64,000 nucleotides of DNA from a virus, in IMG/VR virus record IMGVR_UViG_3300035698_007246, positions 64,001 through 128,000 of that record; one strand, given 5' to 3'. A program made the translations under genes and the position numbers. The notes beneath the pieces were generated by a model, which was given only the letters and a program-made list of their open reading frames with translations, was not told the DNA's origin and searched no databases. Positions 17,822-25,443 of this stretch are shown here, in pieces (positions within the stretch are counted from its first letter, which is position 1; every line of letters starts with the position of its first letter).

Positions 17822-18559
17822 ATGAATAAGATTAAATTAGTTTATGTATGTGACATAGACCAAGACATTGACGATATGATTGCATGTGAATTCTTATTGA
17901 AAAGGAAGATACCTTTTACAATAGTACTTGACAGACCATCAACATCAAAGAGAATAGATGAATTAAAATCAATGGGTGCTATCTTTACAGATGATATCCC
18001 AGAAGGGACTAACGTGGTGTTCTGTGGTGGAGCATTCACAAAGATAGCTACATATGTCAAAGACCATAAACTTCCTACATTGGTAGCGAATGGTTTCTTT
18101 GCAGGAATGAATTGTGTTGGTGTTGAAGATGAACTACCAAAGTTCAAAGGTAAGAAGTACGTACCATCATACAATCCTAATTCAGATATTCCTTCTGCGT
18201 TAGCTGTATTGGATTCTGATAACATCCATGACATCAAGTTGGTGTCTAAGAATGTATGTCACCATCCTCGCAACACCGTCGGGAACGATAATAAAACTAA
18301 CAATATGTCAAAGCATATTCACTATGGGACATTCTTACAAAAGTATAACTTAAAACCAACGAAACGTCTTCATGATTTACTTATGGTAAAAGAAGGACTG
18401 GCACATATTTTTGGTGAATATTTGTCAATATGTAAATATCTCCCGGTTGATATTCATTATAAAGATAGTGGTGCTTCGAAGTTTACTCAGTGGGGAAGTC
18501 AATTGAATCATGAGAGTGAAATTAAAATATCAGTGAGGTTGAACGAATCCTATGTGTAA
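17822..18559 (+). CDS. nucleoside-hydrolase-like protein (IUNH fold)
   Basis: 245 residues. The N-terminal DIDQDIDDMIA (11-21) matches the calcium-binding DxDxxxDD signature of inosine-uridine nucleoside hydrolases, and residues 55-120 show the expected Rossmann-like pattern (NVVFCGGAFTKIA, TLVANGFFAG). IUNH enzymes cleave N-glycosidic bonds of ribonucleosides; normal members are about 310 residues, so this one is short and its substrate residues are unclear. A nucleotide-scavenging role or an NAD/ADP-ribose-type substrate is possible. AAAGGGGA precedes the ATG. Confidence 0.65.
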   Translation: MNKIKLVYVCDIDQDIDDMIACEFLLKRKIPFTIVLDRPSTSKRIDELKSMGAIFTDDIPEGTNVVFCGGAFTKIATYVKDHKLPTLVANGFFAGMNCVGVEDELPKFKGKKYVPSYNPNSDIPSALAVLDSDNIHDIKLVSKNVCHHPRNTVGNDNKTNNMSKHIHYGTFLQKYNLKPTKRLHDLLMVKEGLAHIFGEYLSICKYLPVDIHYKDSGASKFTQWGSQLNHESEIKISVRLNESYV

Positions 18560-18707
18560 ATATAGAAACGGTAAAAATCATTGTATTTATTGTATTAACT
18601 TAGACCGCCCGTCATTGGAATGTAAAATTGGTGGTGGTGATAACTGTAATTTCAAAAATGATGAGACTCAGGAAGTTGTTGAGAAAGAGGAAGAGGTAGA
18701 GGTATGA
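18552..18707 (+). CDS. tiny Cys-rich protein with acidic tail
   Basis: 51 residues. C2, C11-x2-C14, C24 and C32 suggest a zinc site; the tail is Glu-rich. Overlaps the previous stop and the next start. Confidence 0.5.
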   Translation: MCKYRNGKNHCIYCINLDRPSLECKIGGGDNCNFKNDETQEVVEKEEEVEV

Positions 18708-18781
18708 AAATGTATATTGTAGAATTGTTTAAGTTGTTGGGTATTTTATCAATGCCTTTATTGTATATGTGGCGTAGCTAA
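18704..18781 (+). CDS. tiny membrane peptide
   Basis: 25 residues, one hydrophobic segment, coupled both upstream (ATGA) and downstream (TAATG). Supported only by the tight coupling. Confidence 0.35.
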   Translation: MKMYIVELFKLLGILSMPLLYMWRS

Positions 18782-18993
18782 TGTATATTCATATATCAAA
18801 AAGAATTAAAGTATTGGGTATCCTCTTCCATTTAAGTTTGGGTGTTTCTCAAAAGAATTTAAGAAGCATTGCAGTTGGTGGATTGAAAATACTTAAACGT
18901 TTTCATAAACCTAAAAGTGTGAAAGTCATTGAATGTGAGGTTATTAATGACCCACCAAAACCTTCAACCAGAAAAATTAATCATGGTTTTTAA
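18781..18993 (+). CDS. small basic protein
   Basis: 70 residues, Lys/Arg-rich with a hydrophobic N-terminal half (about 10-35). ATG overlaps the previous stop. Last gene before a promoter. No family recognised. Confidence 0.55.
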   Translation: MYIHISKRIKVLGILFHLSLGVSQKNLRSIAVGGLKILKRFHKPKSVKVIECEVINDPPKPSTRKINHGF

Positions 18994-19001
18994 AATAACT
19001 A

Positions 19002-19030
19002 TTGACATCTCTTGTGACATAATATATCTT
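19002..19030 (+). promoter_or_regulatory. sigma70-like phage promoter
   Basis: TTGACA, 17-base spacer, TATCTT, then TTACGTATTAAA. Confidence 0.85.
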
Positions 19031-19061
19031 TATTACGTATTAAATTTTTAAAGGAGATATT

Positions 19062-19274
19062 ATGGAACAAGTGTTAGTATTTTTAAAAGGAATGGAAACT
19101 TATCAGATAATAATTGCATTAGTGATTGGTATTCCATTGGTAGCTTTAGCAATAAAAATATTTGATTTCGCTTTTAGTATATTTCTTAAATCTATTGGAT
19201 ATTTAATTGGTGCCACCATAACAGGAATTATTTTATATAGTATATATACTGCGGTTATTAATGGAGGTATGTGA
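19062..19274 (+). CDS. two-pass small membrane protein
   Basis: 70 residues, almost entirely hydrophobic, with two membrane segments (about 14-36 and 42-66). AAAGGAGA before the ATG; TGATG overlap with the next gene. Holin-like size but no basis to call it one. Confidence 0.65.
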   Translation: MEQVLVFLKGMETYQIIIALVIGIPLVALAIKIFDFAFSIFLKSIGYLIGATITGIILYSIYTAVINGGM

Positions 19275-19657
19275 TGTCTAAGATATTAAAAAAAGATATG
19301 ACAGATTTTTTAAAACATAAGTTATCAACAGATAAACATTTTTCTGAAAATGCATTGTTTAAAATCTTTGAAAGACAAACTGATGAAGAGAAAGCTCGTG
19401 GATATACAACAGACCATAATAATATTGGTTTTAATGGGATTGATGGAAAATTGCTTACAAATTTAGTTGAAAATATTTCTAAAAAAAGAAAATCGAACCC
19501 TACTTACAGATTTAGTAACAAACAATTTCAAGTAATTATTTTTAAGAGAATGCCAAAGTATTGGAAACAAATACTCGACATCTCTGATAACGATAAATTA
19601 GAAAAATATTATAATAAACACATGAAAAATGGTTTACAGTTACAACTGAGTTTTTAA
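19274..19657 (+). CDS. unknown protein
   Basis: 127 residues from ATG 19274, after GGAGGT. Basic and helical. Coupled to the small membrane protein upstream. No family recognised. Confidence 0.6.
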   Translation: MSKILKKDMTDFLKHKLSTDKHFSENALFKIFERQTDEEKARGYTTDHNNIGFNGIDGKLLTNLVENISKKRKSNPTYRFSNKQFQVIIFKRMPKYWKQILDISDNDKLEKYYNKHMKNGLQLQLSF

Positions 19658-19882
19658 AATTGACTCAATGTTTTTGAATTGAGTATATGGAATTCAAATT
19701 AATTGAATATTGATTTGTTTACAATATTTAGTTTTAATTCTGTTAGTTTGTTGTGTTCTTTTTAAGATATCTTTCATTTTTTGTTTATTTTTACTATATA
19801 TCATAACATTAAAATGTTGGATAGTTTTAATCGTAGCAATATAGTTACGATATTTTTATTATATAACAAGGAGTTTGATGTA
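19658..19882. other. non-coding gap
   Basis: A small hairpin (ACTCAAT/ATTGAGT, 19663-19684) follows the previous gene. The rest is very AT-rich. A TATCTT at about 19769 has no good -35 partner. No convincing gene seen. Confidence 0.4.
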
Positions 19883-20116
19883 ATGAGAAGTTTATTTGGA
19901 ATATTGCTTATACTATTCGGTGTTTTGTTTGGTGGATACTTAGCTTTATATGTTTGTATCTATGGTGGAATTATTCAAGTAATAGAAGCTGCAAAGTTAA
20001 CACCAATTGATAGTGCTGGTGTTGCTTTTGGAGTTGTATGAGTCATGTGTTCAAGTCTTGGATTTTGGGTAGGTGCAATGATTCCATTTGGAATTGGTAA
20101 AGCAATGTTGGATTAA
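19883..20116 (+). CDS. small two-pass membrane protein with an in-frame TGA
   Basis: ATG 19883 follows AAGGAG by nine bases. The frame encodes 52 residues (two hydrophobic segments), then TGA (20039-20041), then continues in frame for 24 residues of the same hydrophobic, Gly-rich style to TAA at 20116. The 77-codon version resembles a conserved small phage membrane protein whose second half contains such a segment. Explanations are readthrough (TGA as Trp), a disabling mutation, or a genuine 52-residue product. Confidence 0.6.
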
Positions 20117-20121
20117 TTAAC

Positions 20122-20146
20122 TGGGGAGCAATCCCCATTTTGTATT
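20122..20146 (+). terminator. short hairpin terminator
   Basis: TGGGGA / TCCCCA stem with a four-base loop and TTTTG tail. Confidence 0.55.
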
Positions 20147-20169
20147 TAATTATAAAGGAAATGAGTGAG

Positions 20170-20841
20170 ATGAGATTATCAATAAGACATCAAGCAAGAC
20201 AAAAGGCTACAGAAGTTTATTTAAATAGATTGGCACAACTTAATGTTGGTGCAGAAGAAAAGACTGTACTTGATTCAATAGACAGACCAATGCGTCCATT
20301 GATATTGGAACTGCATAGGATTGGAATGGAAACAACATTTTGTTGCTGTGGCTTTCAGTATGAAGGTGAGGAAGAGCCAAAGACTCACCATGCAAGATTA
20401 ACGTATGTATTTATCAAAGACCGTTTTCAATCTGAATTAGCAATTGACAATGCTAATAAGTTTTTTAATAAACTTGTGACTGCAACACCTGATAATGAGA
20501 AACATGCTCAGAGTTGGGGAATAAGTAAAGGTCACCAAGTATCACCTACTGGTGTGCCGATAATACATTTCTGGTATCAGAATCCAATGCCTGACTTATA
20601 TCAAAAGATTGAAGGTGTGCCTGCAATACATAACTATGAATCACAGGTTGGTGGGATTTGTAGAGCTATCAAGGTTGCAAGAAGTTTACCAACGGCAGTT
20701 AAGGAAATAAGAATACATGATGGGAATAGGGATTTCTTTGAAGCTGGCTTTGATGAATGGCAATTGGAACCTAAACCAGACTATATTCATAACGTAATGA
20801 AAGAAGTCACGGTCGAGGAAAAGGCAGAAGCTGATGATTGA
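20170..20841 (+). CDS. unknown protein
   Basis: 223 residues from ATG 20170; AAAGGA lies upstream (an ATG at 20161 is too close to it). A CCCCGF-like Cys cluster near residue 60 (TFCCCGFQYEG) sits beside a His pair. This compact globular phage protein has no recognised family. The next gene overlaps its end by eight bases. Confidence 0.65.
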   Translation: MRLSIRHQARQKATEVYLNRLAQLNVGAEEKTVLDSIDRPMRPLILELHRIGMETTFCCCGFQYEGEEEPKTHHARLTYVFIKDRFQSELAIDNANKFFNKLVTATPDNEKHAQSWGISKGHQVSPTGVPIIHFWYQNPMPDLYQKIEGVPAIHNYESQVGGICRAIKVARSLPTAVKEIRIHDGNRDFFEAGFDEWQLEPKPDYIHNVMKEVTVEEKAEADD

Positions 20842-21019
20842 GTTGACAAAGGAAGAAATGAAACAAATTTATATGTATTGGGTGACTGCTAACAAAGTAG
20901 TATCACATATACATAAAGGTGTGGATGTTACTAAGACATCATTGGACGCATTGGTAACGGAACACTATAATGTTGAAACTATTATGATGAAAGGAATGGA
21001 CAATTATGCCAAGGAATGA
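20834..21019 (+). CDS. small helical protein
   Basis: 61 residues, helical, overlapping both neighbours in other frames. No motif recognised. Confidence 0.55.
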   Translation: MIELTKEEMKQIYMYWVTANKVVSHIHKGVDVTKTSLDALVTEHYNVETIMMKGMDNYAKE

Positions 21020-21221
21020 CAAGTTGAATATTAAACACATTAAATGGAAAGTTAAGATTACAAATAATTACCAAGAACAAGAAAAATATTGGATGGCTTC
21101 ATCTGAAGATGATACATTTAAATTACATTCCAAGATAAAGTTTAATGTGGTTCAAGAAGCAAAAAATGACTGGCTTGCGTTTGCTAAGGAAAACAGAATT
21201 CGAACTTATGTATTCTGCTAA
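21006..21221 (+). CDS. small unknown protein
   Basis: 71 residues; AAAGGAATGG lies upstream of the ATG inside the preceding gene. Mixed beta/alpha. A strong terminator follows. Confidence 0.6.
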   Translation: MPRNDKLNIKHIKWKVKITNNYQEQEKYWMASSEDDTFKLHSKIKFNVVQEAKNDWLAFAKENRIRTYVFC

Positions 21222-21251
21222 ATAAAATTGTAATTGTAAGATGATAATTCA

Positions 21252-21286
21252 AAAGACATTATGAGAAATCATAATGTCTTTTTTTG
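21252..21286 (+). terminator. rho-independent terminator
   Basis: AAAGACATTATG / CATAATGTCTTT perfect 12-base stem plus a run of T. Confidence 0.9.
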
Positions 21287-21304
21287 TTTGGGTATAAAAA
21301 AGTA

Positions 21305-21333
21305 TTGACATTACTTTGCACATAACGTATCTT
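21305..21333 (+). promoter_or_regulatory. sigma70-like phage promoter
   Basis: TTGACA, 17-base spacer, TATCTT. Confidence 0.85.
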
Positions 21334-21377
21334 TTATATATCAAATTAATTAAAACAATTTTTTAAAGGAGTTAAAA

Positions 21378-21539
21378 ATGATAAACGGAACAACAGAAAC
21401 AATAAAGTACACAGCAATTATTTCTAAATATACAACAGTTGAAACTTTTCAACCTCTTAAAAAGAATACTACTAAAGGTGGTAAACAATGGACAACAAGA
21501 GAGAGCAAAAAAAGAGCACCGAAAGGGAAGAGCTTGTAA
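21378..21539 (+). CDS. small basic protein
   Basis: 53 residues with a Lys/Arg-rich C-terminus (ESKKRAPKGK). AAAGGAG before the ATG and a promoter 45 bases upstream. No family recognised. Confidence 0.6.
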   Translation: MINGTTETIKYTAIISKYTTVETFQPLKKNTTKGGKQWTTRESKKRAPKGKSL

Positions 21540-21577
21540 AAGATTGTCGTTTAATATTGTCGTTGGTATGTAATTAA
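21488..21577 (+). CDS. possible tiny overlapping gene
   Basis: 29 residues in another frame overlapping the end of the preceding gene, with GGTGG before the ATG. Highly charged N-terminal half. Could be spurious. Confidence 0.3.
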   Translation: MDNKREQKKSTEREELVKDCRLILSLVCN

Positions 21578-21607
21578 TTTCTCACGTAAATATAAAGGAC
21601 ATTATAA

Positions 21608-21958
21608 ATGAAAACTAAAGAACAAAAGATTAAAGACTTTGAAGCAAAGTATCCGACTGGCAAACAATGTCCTGTATGTGGCAAGCATTCACACCTTGAA
21701 GAGTTCAGGTTCACGTCTGAATCATCTTACTTGAGTCAGTGTGTTGATTGTAACAAATTGGTATCAAGTATCTCAGCTATTATGAGAAAGTTAAAAACTG
21801 ATGGTGATTATTGTGAGAGGCGTATACATGAAATGAAAACTCAAATAAAAATCCATGAATTGATTTATAATCATCAATGTGCAACAGCATTTGATGTTGT
21901 CAAGTTGATTAAAGGTAGTCTATCATTACAAGACTTTTATACAAAGGTTGATGAATAA
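21608..21958 (+). CDS. zinc-ribbon protein
   Basis: 116 residues. CPVCG and CVDC pairs (about 18-21 and 43-46) form a zinc ribbon; the C-terminal half is helical. AAGGAC precedes the ATG. No specific family. Confidence 0.65.
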   Translation: MKTKEQKIKDFEAKYPTGKQCPVCGKHSHLEEFRFTSESSYLSQCVDCNKLVSSISAIMRKLKTDGDYCERRIHEMKTQIKIHELIYNHQCATAFDVVKLIKGSLSLQDFYTKVDE

Positions 21959-22181
21959 AATGTTATGGGTTGGTGAATTGGTTGTGCCAAAGGAGTTATC
22001 TGAACAAGGTAACCCTTTTGTATGTAATATTTATGCTGAACCTGAACCTGTTCTATGGTTGAATGATTATGTTGACAAGTGTGGTCTTCAAATGATTTCT
22101 ATTCAGGACAAACAACGTATATATGGAATTGGTTCAGGACATTTTAATGTTATAAAGGAGACATTTAAACGTGCCTTATAA
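21951..22181 (+). CDS. small unknown protein
   Basis: 76 residues; start could be ATG 21951 or 21960. Beta-rich, with LWVGELVVPKEL at the start. Overlaps both neighbours. Confidence 0.55.
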   Translation: MNKMLWVGELVVPKELSEQGNPFVCNIYAEPEPVLWLNDYVDKCGLQMISIQDKQRIYGIGSGHFNVIKETFKRAL

Positions 22182-22485
22182 ATGTGAGAAACTTAAACTT
22201 AAACATGAACAGAACAGACGTGTAAAGCTGACTGTTGAACAAAGACAAGAGATACTATCATTGAAAGGTGCAGTGTCTCAACGTCAACTTGCTAATGATT
22301 ATGGTGTTGACCGTAGAACTATATCGTTCATTCATTCACCAGAAGCATTGGAAGAGAATAAGAAACGTAGGGCAGAACGTGGCGGTTCAAAGATTTATTA
22401 TGATAAAGAAAAGAACACCAAAGCCGTACGGGAAACCAGACAATACAAACAAGGTCTTTACTTAAAGGGAGAACTATGTGAGTAA
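22171..22485 (+). CDS. helix-turn-helix DNA-binding protein
   Basis: 104 residues with GTG start 22171 behind AAAGGAGA. Residues about 19-55 (LTVEQRQEILSLK, VSQRQLANDYGVDRRTIS) are a resolvase/transposase-type helix-turn-helix; the rest is basic. There is no catalytic domain, so a small regulator or remnant of a recombinase-type DNA-binding domain is likely. Overlaps the next gene by eight bases. Confidence 0.7.
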   Translation: MPYKCEKLKLKHEQNRRVKLTVEQRQEILSLKGAVSQRQLANDYGVDRRTISFIHSPEALEENKKRRAERGGSKIYYDKEKNTKAVRETRQYKQGLYLKGELCE

Positions 22486-22693
22486 AAAAATAATGGAAGT
22501 GTATGTATTATTATGTGATGGTGATGGTACAATGAGGTCTACTGATAAACCTTTTGGTGTTGCGGTAACTACAGAAGGCGAAGCAAAAAGATTTGTAACA
22601 GATGGTGGCGTGGGGTATACCCATTCTTATGAAAAATTAAAAATTTATAATGATAAGAATGTTGCAATTAAAGAAGCATTTACAAAGGAGTAA
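22478..22693 (+). CDS. small unknown protein
   Basis: 71 residues; GTG start 22478 with AAAGGGAGA upstream. Beta-rich globular sequence. No family recognised. Confidence 0.6.
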   Translation: MSKKIMEVYVLLCDGDGTMRSTDKPFGVAVTTEGEAKRFVTDGGVGYTHSYEKLKIYNDKNVAIKEAFTKE

Positions 22694-22705
22694 ATAGGGG
22701 AAGTA

Positions 22706-22874
22706 ATGAGCAATAGATATGGGAAAAGCAAACACAAAATAAACAAACATAAAAAAGGAAAGTTATGTCCTAAATGCCGTAAATGTAAGTTAGCGAAAGC
22801 ACCCTGCACACGTTCAGAGTGACGGACATAGCCACCATGTCATTTGTAAGAAATGTGGATTTGAAAATTATTAA
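22706..22874 (+). pseudogene. small zinc-ribbon protein split by a frameshift
   Basis: ATG 22706 (AGGGGAAG upstream) opens a basic 38-residue frame with CPKCRKC that stops at 22822. In the +1 frame the expected second half of a zinc ribbon follows (SDGHSHHVICKKCGFENY) to a TAA at 22872-22874. The two halves together give a complete ribbon of about 55 residues. The join would be near CCC-TGC (about 22800-22806). Either a decayed gene, a sequencing error, or programmed +1 frameshifting. Confidence 0.5.
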
Positions 22875-22886
22875 TAGGAGGACTCA

Positions 22887-23282
22887 ATGAGTAAAACTTG
22901 TCAGAAATGTTTAAAAAAAGATATATGTTATATAAGACACACAATTCAAAAAACAGGAAGTGAAATATATAAAACAACAAGTTTTAATTTCAACAAAGAT
23001 GATTTTAAAAGCTCTTTTGATAGTTATGCTGAAACATGTGAACATTATCTTATTTACAAAGAGGGAAGTGTAGAAGACGCATTAAGTAGCATGGAACGTG
23101 CTCACAGGTCAATTTCATGGTGTCGTGCTATGTCTCGAAAGAAAAATGATGACAATTCCAAAAGAACTATTTTTGAATATAAAGATAATGAAAAATGGAT
23201 GGATGAATATGTGGATTGTCTTGAACGTGGTATGAAACAATTAGAAAAGCAAATCACAATTTTAGGTGGTACGTGTGAGTAA
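22887..23282 (+). CDS. Cys-rich N-terminus protein, unknown
   Basis: 131 residues; AGGAGG before the ATG. CQKC at 5-8 with C13 and a later C50 may bind zinc; the C-terminal half is helical. No family recognised. Confidence 0.65.
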   Translation: MSKTCQKCLKKDICYIRHTIQKTGSEIYKTTSFNFNKDDFKSSFDSYAETCEHYLIYKEGSVEDALSSMERAHRSISWCRAMSRKKNDDNSKRTIFEYKDNEKWMDEYVDCLERGMKQLEKQITILGGTCE

Positions 23283-23595
23283 GATGATTACGTATAAAGA
23301 ATTTACAGAAGCACAAGAGACCGTTAAAAAGTTTATACTTCAATGTAAAGAGATTAGTATTAAAAGAAAACAATCAAGGGAACGTTCAAAAGGAACTACT
23401 AAGATAGATGGTTTCAAATGTGCTCTTGAAAACATTAAAAAACATCTCAACTATCAAGAGTCCCAAATAAGGAATGGTGTGTATGATAATGACTTAGAGT
23501 TCAAAGAAATTATTATAGAAAGTCATGAGTATGAAAGAAAAAACATGAACAGATTAAGAAAACTTATTAAAAAGGAAAGAGACTCTCATGAGTAA
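23275..23595 (+). CDS. helical unknown protein
   Basis: 106 residues from GTG 23275 (GGTGGT upstream); ATG 23284 is the alternative start. Highly charged, coiled-coil-like. Overlaps both neighbours by about eight bases. Confidence 0.6.
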   Translation: MSKMITYKEFTEAQETVKKFILQCKEISIKRKQSRERSKGTTKIDGFKCALENIKKHLNYQESQIRNGVYDNDLEFKEIIIESHEYERKNMNRLRKLIKKERDSHE

Positions 23596-23917
23596 CATAT
23601 ATTTAAATAGAATACCAAATCATTATGTGTGTAGTGTATGTGGTGCAAAGAATGTGAAACTTTGGAGAATGTATATGTCAACAACGATAACTCTTTTGTG
23701 TTGTAACTGTGCAGCAGAAGAACAAGATATTTCCAGTATTGATAATAATGGAATGTATAAAGATAAAAAATATGGTTTAACGTATGAGATTTCTGGTAAT
23801 GTTCCTGCTATCCCTACATTGAATGATACTAAATCGTATTGGGGATATTGTACCGTACCTCAAGATGATATTGATTGGTGGAGAACTTTACCAACAGGAT
23901 ATAATAATGAAAATTAA
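23588..23917 (+). CDS. zinc-ribbon protein
   Basis: 109 residues. CSVCG and CCNC pairs (about 13-16 and 37-40) form a zinc ribbon; the C-terminal half is aromatic (SYWGYC, DWWRTLP). AAAGGAAAG upstream. No specific family. Confidence 0.65.
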   Translation: MSNIYLNRIPNHYVCSVCGAKNVKLWRMYMSTTITLLCCNCAAEEQDISSIDNNGMYKDKKYGLTYEISGNVPAIPTLNDTKSYWGYCTVPQDDIDWWRTLPTGYNNEN

Positions 23918-23957
23918 ATATATGTCGCTGTTTATATTATGTGTGTTGTATGATTAG
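23907..23957 (+). CDS. possible tiny hydrophobic peptide
   Basis: 16 residues overlapping the end of the preceding gene. Mostly hydrophobic. Very weak; listed because it fills the space up to a recombination scar. Confidence 0.2.
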   Translation: MKIKYMSLFILCVLYD

Positions 23958-23959
23958 AG

Positions 23960-24064
23960 TTAAGGAGAATAACAAATGTTAATTAAATTTTTTCCAGTAT
24001 TTTTATTACCATGAATGGTTTGTACTTTAGAAATGAATTCTTGTGTAGTAAGTTTTTTACCCAT
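23960..24064 (-). pseudogene. truncated homing-endonuclease N-terminus (DUF723-type repeat)
   Basis: 34 residues behind a strong AAGGGGG ribosome site. The first 21 (MGKKLTTQEFISKVQTIHGN) match the opening of the phage KKLTTxEFIxKAxxxHGxKYDY repeat found in HNH/homing-endonuclease-associated proteins, then the sequence departs and stops. On the opposite strand a ribosome site plus ATG (AAGGAG at about 23961, ATG 23975) opens a 12-codon frame cut at the same place, so a deletion or insertion has joined two truncated genes here. Confidence 0.55.
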
Positions 24065-24161
24065 ACTATCCCCCTTGATAGATTAAAAATAATTGAGAAG
24101 TAATCCTTACTTATCAAGGTTTCAGGAAATGGTTTCGAACCCACTGTCCTTCTCATATAAT

Positions 24162-24169
24162 TATTTATA
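24162..24169 (-). promoter_or_regulatory. possible late-type promoter (TATAAATA)
   Basis: On the minus strand, GAATTTATATAAATAATT precedes the truncated endonuclease start by about 100 bases. Same GAATTTnTATAAATA context as at 24551 and 56038. T4-like late promoters use TATAAATA, but the 8-mer also occurs by chance in such AT-rich DNA. Confidence 0.3.
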
Positions 24170-24185
24170 TAAATTCTAAAATAAA

Positions 24186-24214
24186 AAAGCCCTTATGAAT
24201 TTCATAAGGGCTTT
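24186..24214. terminator. bidirectional rho-independent terminator
   Basis: AAAGCCCTTATGAA / TTTCATAAGGGCTTT near-perfect hairpin with A and T runs on both sides; closes the minus-strand gene that ends at 24241. Confidence 0.9.
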
Positions 24215-24240
24215 ATGTGTTTTACATTTGATAGTTGAGT

Positions 24241-24498
24241 TTATGCAACTGCTGATGTAGAACCTGTTGCATTTTGCCAAGCAGTCCCATTCCAGAAAAT
24301 TGGAACACCATAATCTGTATCAAAATATTGTTCACCTGTTTGTGCTGTCGCTGATGTAGGTCTATCACCACTAACCCCATTAGCATACAACTTGTCAATG
24401 ATTTGTTTATCCACTGAATCTTTTGCAGTTGGATTTTGGAATTCATATAGTGAATCACCGCTTTTTACATAGAAACCTTTATAAAGTTCTGCACTCAT
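24241..24498 (-). CDS. virion decoration/tail-fibre-like small protein
   Basis: 85 residues; AAGGAG before the ATG. The C-terminal half has the phage structural pattern GDRPTSATAQTGEQYFDTDYG followed by P-I-F-W-NG-T-W-ATG, seen at the ends of head-decoration and tail-fibre proteins. The N-terminal part (YKGFYVKSGDSLYEFQNP) is a small beta domain. This is the only virion-like gene in the window, and it is on the opposite strand to its neighbours with a possible late promoter. Confidence 0.6.
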   Translation of the reverse strand: MSAELYKGFYVKSGDSLYEFQNPTAKDSVDKQIIDKLYANGVSGDRPTSATAQTGEQYFDTDYGVPIFWNGTAWQNATGSTSAVA

Positions 24499-24550
24499 AA
24501 TAGTTCTCCTTAAGAAATATTGTTATTATTAAATTTTGTTCAAGTAAAAA

Positions 24551-24558
24551 TATTTATA
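24551..24558 (-). promoter_or_regulatory. possible late-type promoter (TATAAATA)
   Basis: Minus-strand GAATTTGTATAAATATTTTT, 53 bases before the start of the decoration-like gene. Position and a virion-type target support a T4-like late promoter. Confidence 0.45.
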
Positions 24559-24569
24559 CAAATTCTAAC

Positions 24570-25316
24570 TTAATTTAGAGAATTTTTTAGGTCTAAATAG
24601 ATTGTCCCCACACGTTTATTAATCAGCTTTTTAGACTTTGAATCTAATCTTTCAAATACCGATTTTCCTTTGATGTCAATATTTTTTAAATTATTTATTA
24701 CTTCATTATAAAAAATATCAAAATTGTTATAGTGTTCAGGATTCTTTTTATATTTTGGTATAATAGTACTAAGAGCTTGTCGTGTCCATGAATTGATTTC
24801 TTCATGACCTCTTGTATACATATTTAAATCTTTTTCTTTATCATGGTCGTATGGCTGTTTAATGGAACTCTTTCCTTTTGATAATATGTTATTATAAAAA
24901 TGACTATATTCATGCACAAAAATATGTTGTTTATTTTTCAATTCATTTTGAAACTGGTTCAATATAGAAGGAAAATTTAAATTATCATTTTCAACATCAA
25001 AATTACTTTTTATTAAAATAAACTGACGACCATCTTTTGTTGATGTTCTTTTAGCTTTTCCCCGGATAATATCACCACTATCAGGAACAAACATCAAATT
25101 CAAATCAGTAACATGTTCATTATCAGGAAAAAGTTTTTGTAAATTTATTCCTTTTAATATTTTATCTTTTATTTTCATCTTGAAATTAAAAATATTATTC
25201 TTTTTTAATTTTATTTCGGTCATAAGTTTTTGAAATATATTATTAGCTATTTCAACTGTTTCAATATCTTTCTTTCTTTCTATAAAATAATGATTTATAA
25301 ATCTTGTATTTTTCAT
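24570..25316 (-). CDS. putative zinc metallopeptidase (HExxH)
   Basis: 248 residues; AAAGGAGAA before the ATG. HEYSH at 135-139 is an HExxH zinc-binding motif within a hydrophobic helix (IFVHEYSHFYNN). A conserved-looking SWTRQAL and acidic residues follow. The rest matches no family I know. Similar orphan HExxH proteins occur beside phage structural genes; proteolysis of a virion or host protein is an inference. Confidence 0.55.
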   Translation of the reverse strand: MKNTRFINHYFIERKKDIETVEIANNIFQKLMTEIKLKKNNIFNFKMKIKDKILKGINLQKLFPDNEHVTDLNLMFVPDSGDIIRGKAKRTSTKDGRQFILIKSNFDVENDNLNFPSILNQFQNELKNKQHIFVHEYSHFYNNILSKGKSSIKQPYDHDKEKDLNMYTRGHEEINSWTRQALSTIIPKYKKNPEHYNNFDIFYNEVINNLKNIDIKGKSVFERLDSKSKKLINKRVGTIYLDLKNSLN

Positions 25317-25374
25317 GAATGTTCTCCTTTTATATTTAAAGTATATAATTATTTATCTTTTTTGTATTTAAGGG

Positions 25375-25403
25375 TTGACATCTTTTGTGTTTTAACATAT
25401 CTT
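25375..25403 (+). promoter_or_regulatory. sigma70-like phage promoter
   Basis: TTGACA, 17-base spacer, TATCTT, TTACAGATTAAAA; followed by the conserved AATAACTTTTT leader. Confidence 0.85.
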
Positions 25404-25443
25404 TATTACAGATTAAAATTTAAATAACTTTTTGAAGGGTGAT

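Noticed and set aside
24095-24154. tRNA-like element (GAGAAG...CTTCTC with a GGTTCGAAACC loop)
   Set aside because: Ends pair and one stretch resembles a T-loop, but no anticodon arm or proper acceptor stem can be folded; GGTTTCGAACC is simply palindromic.
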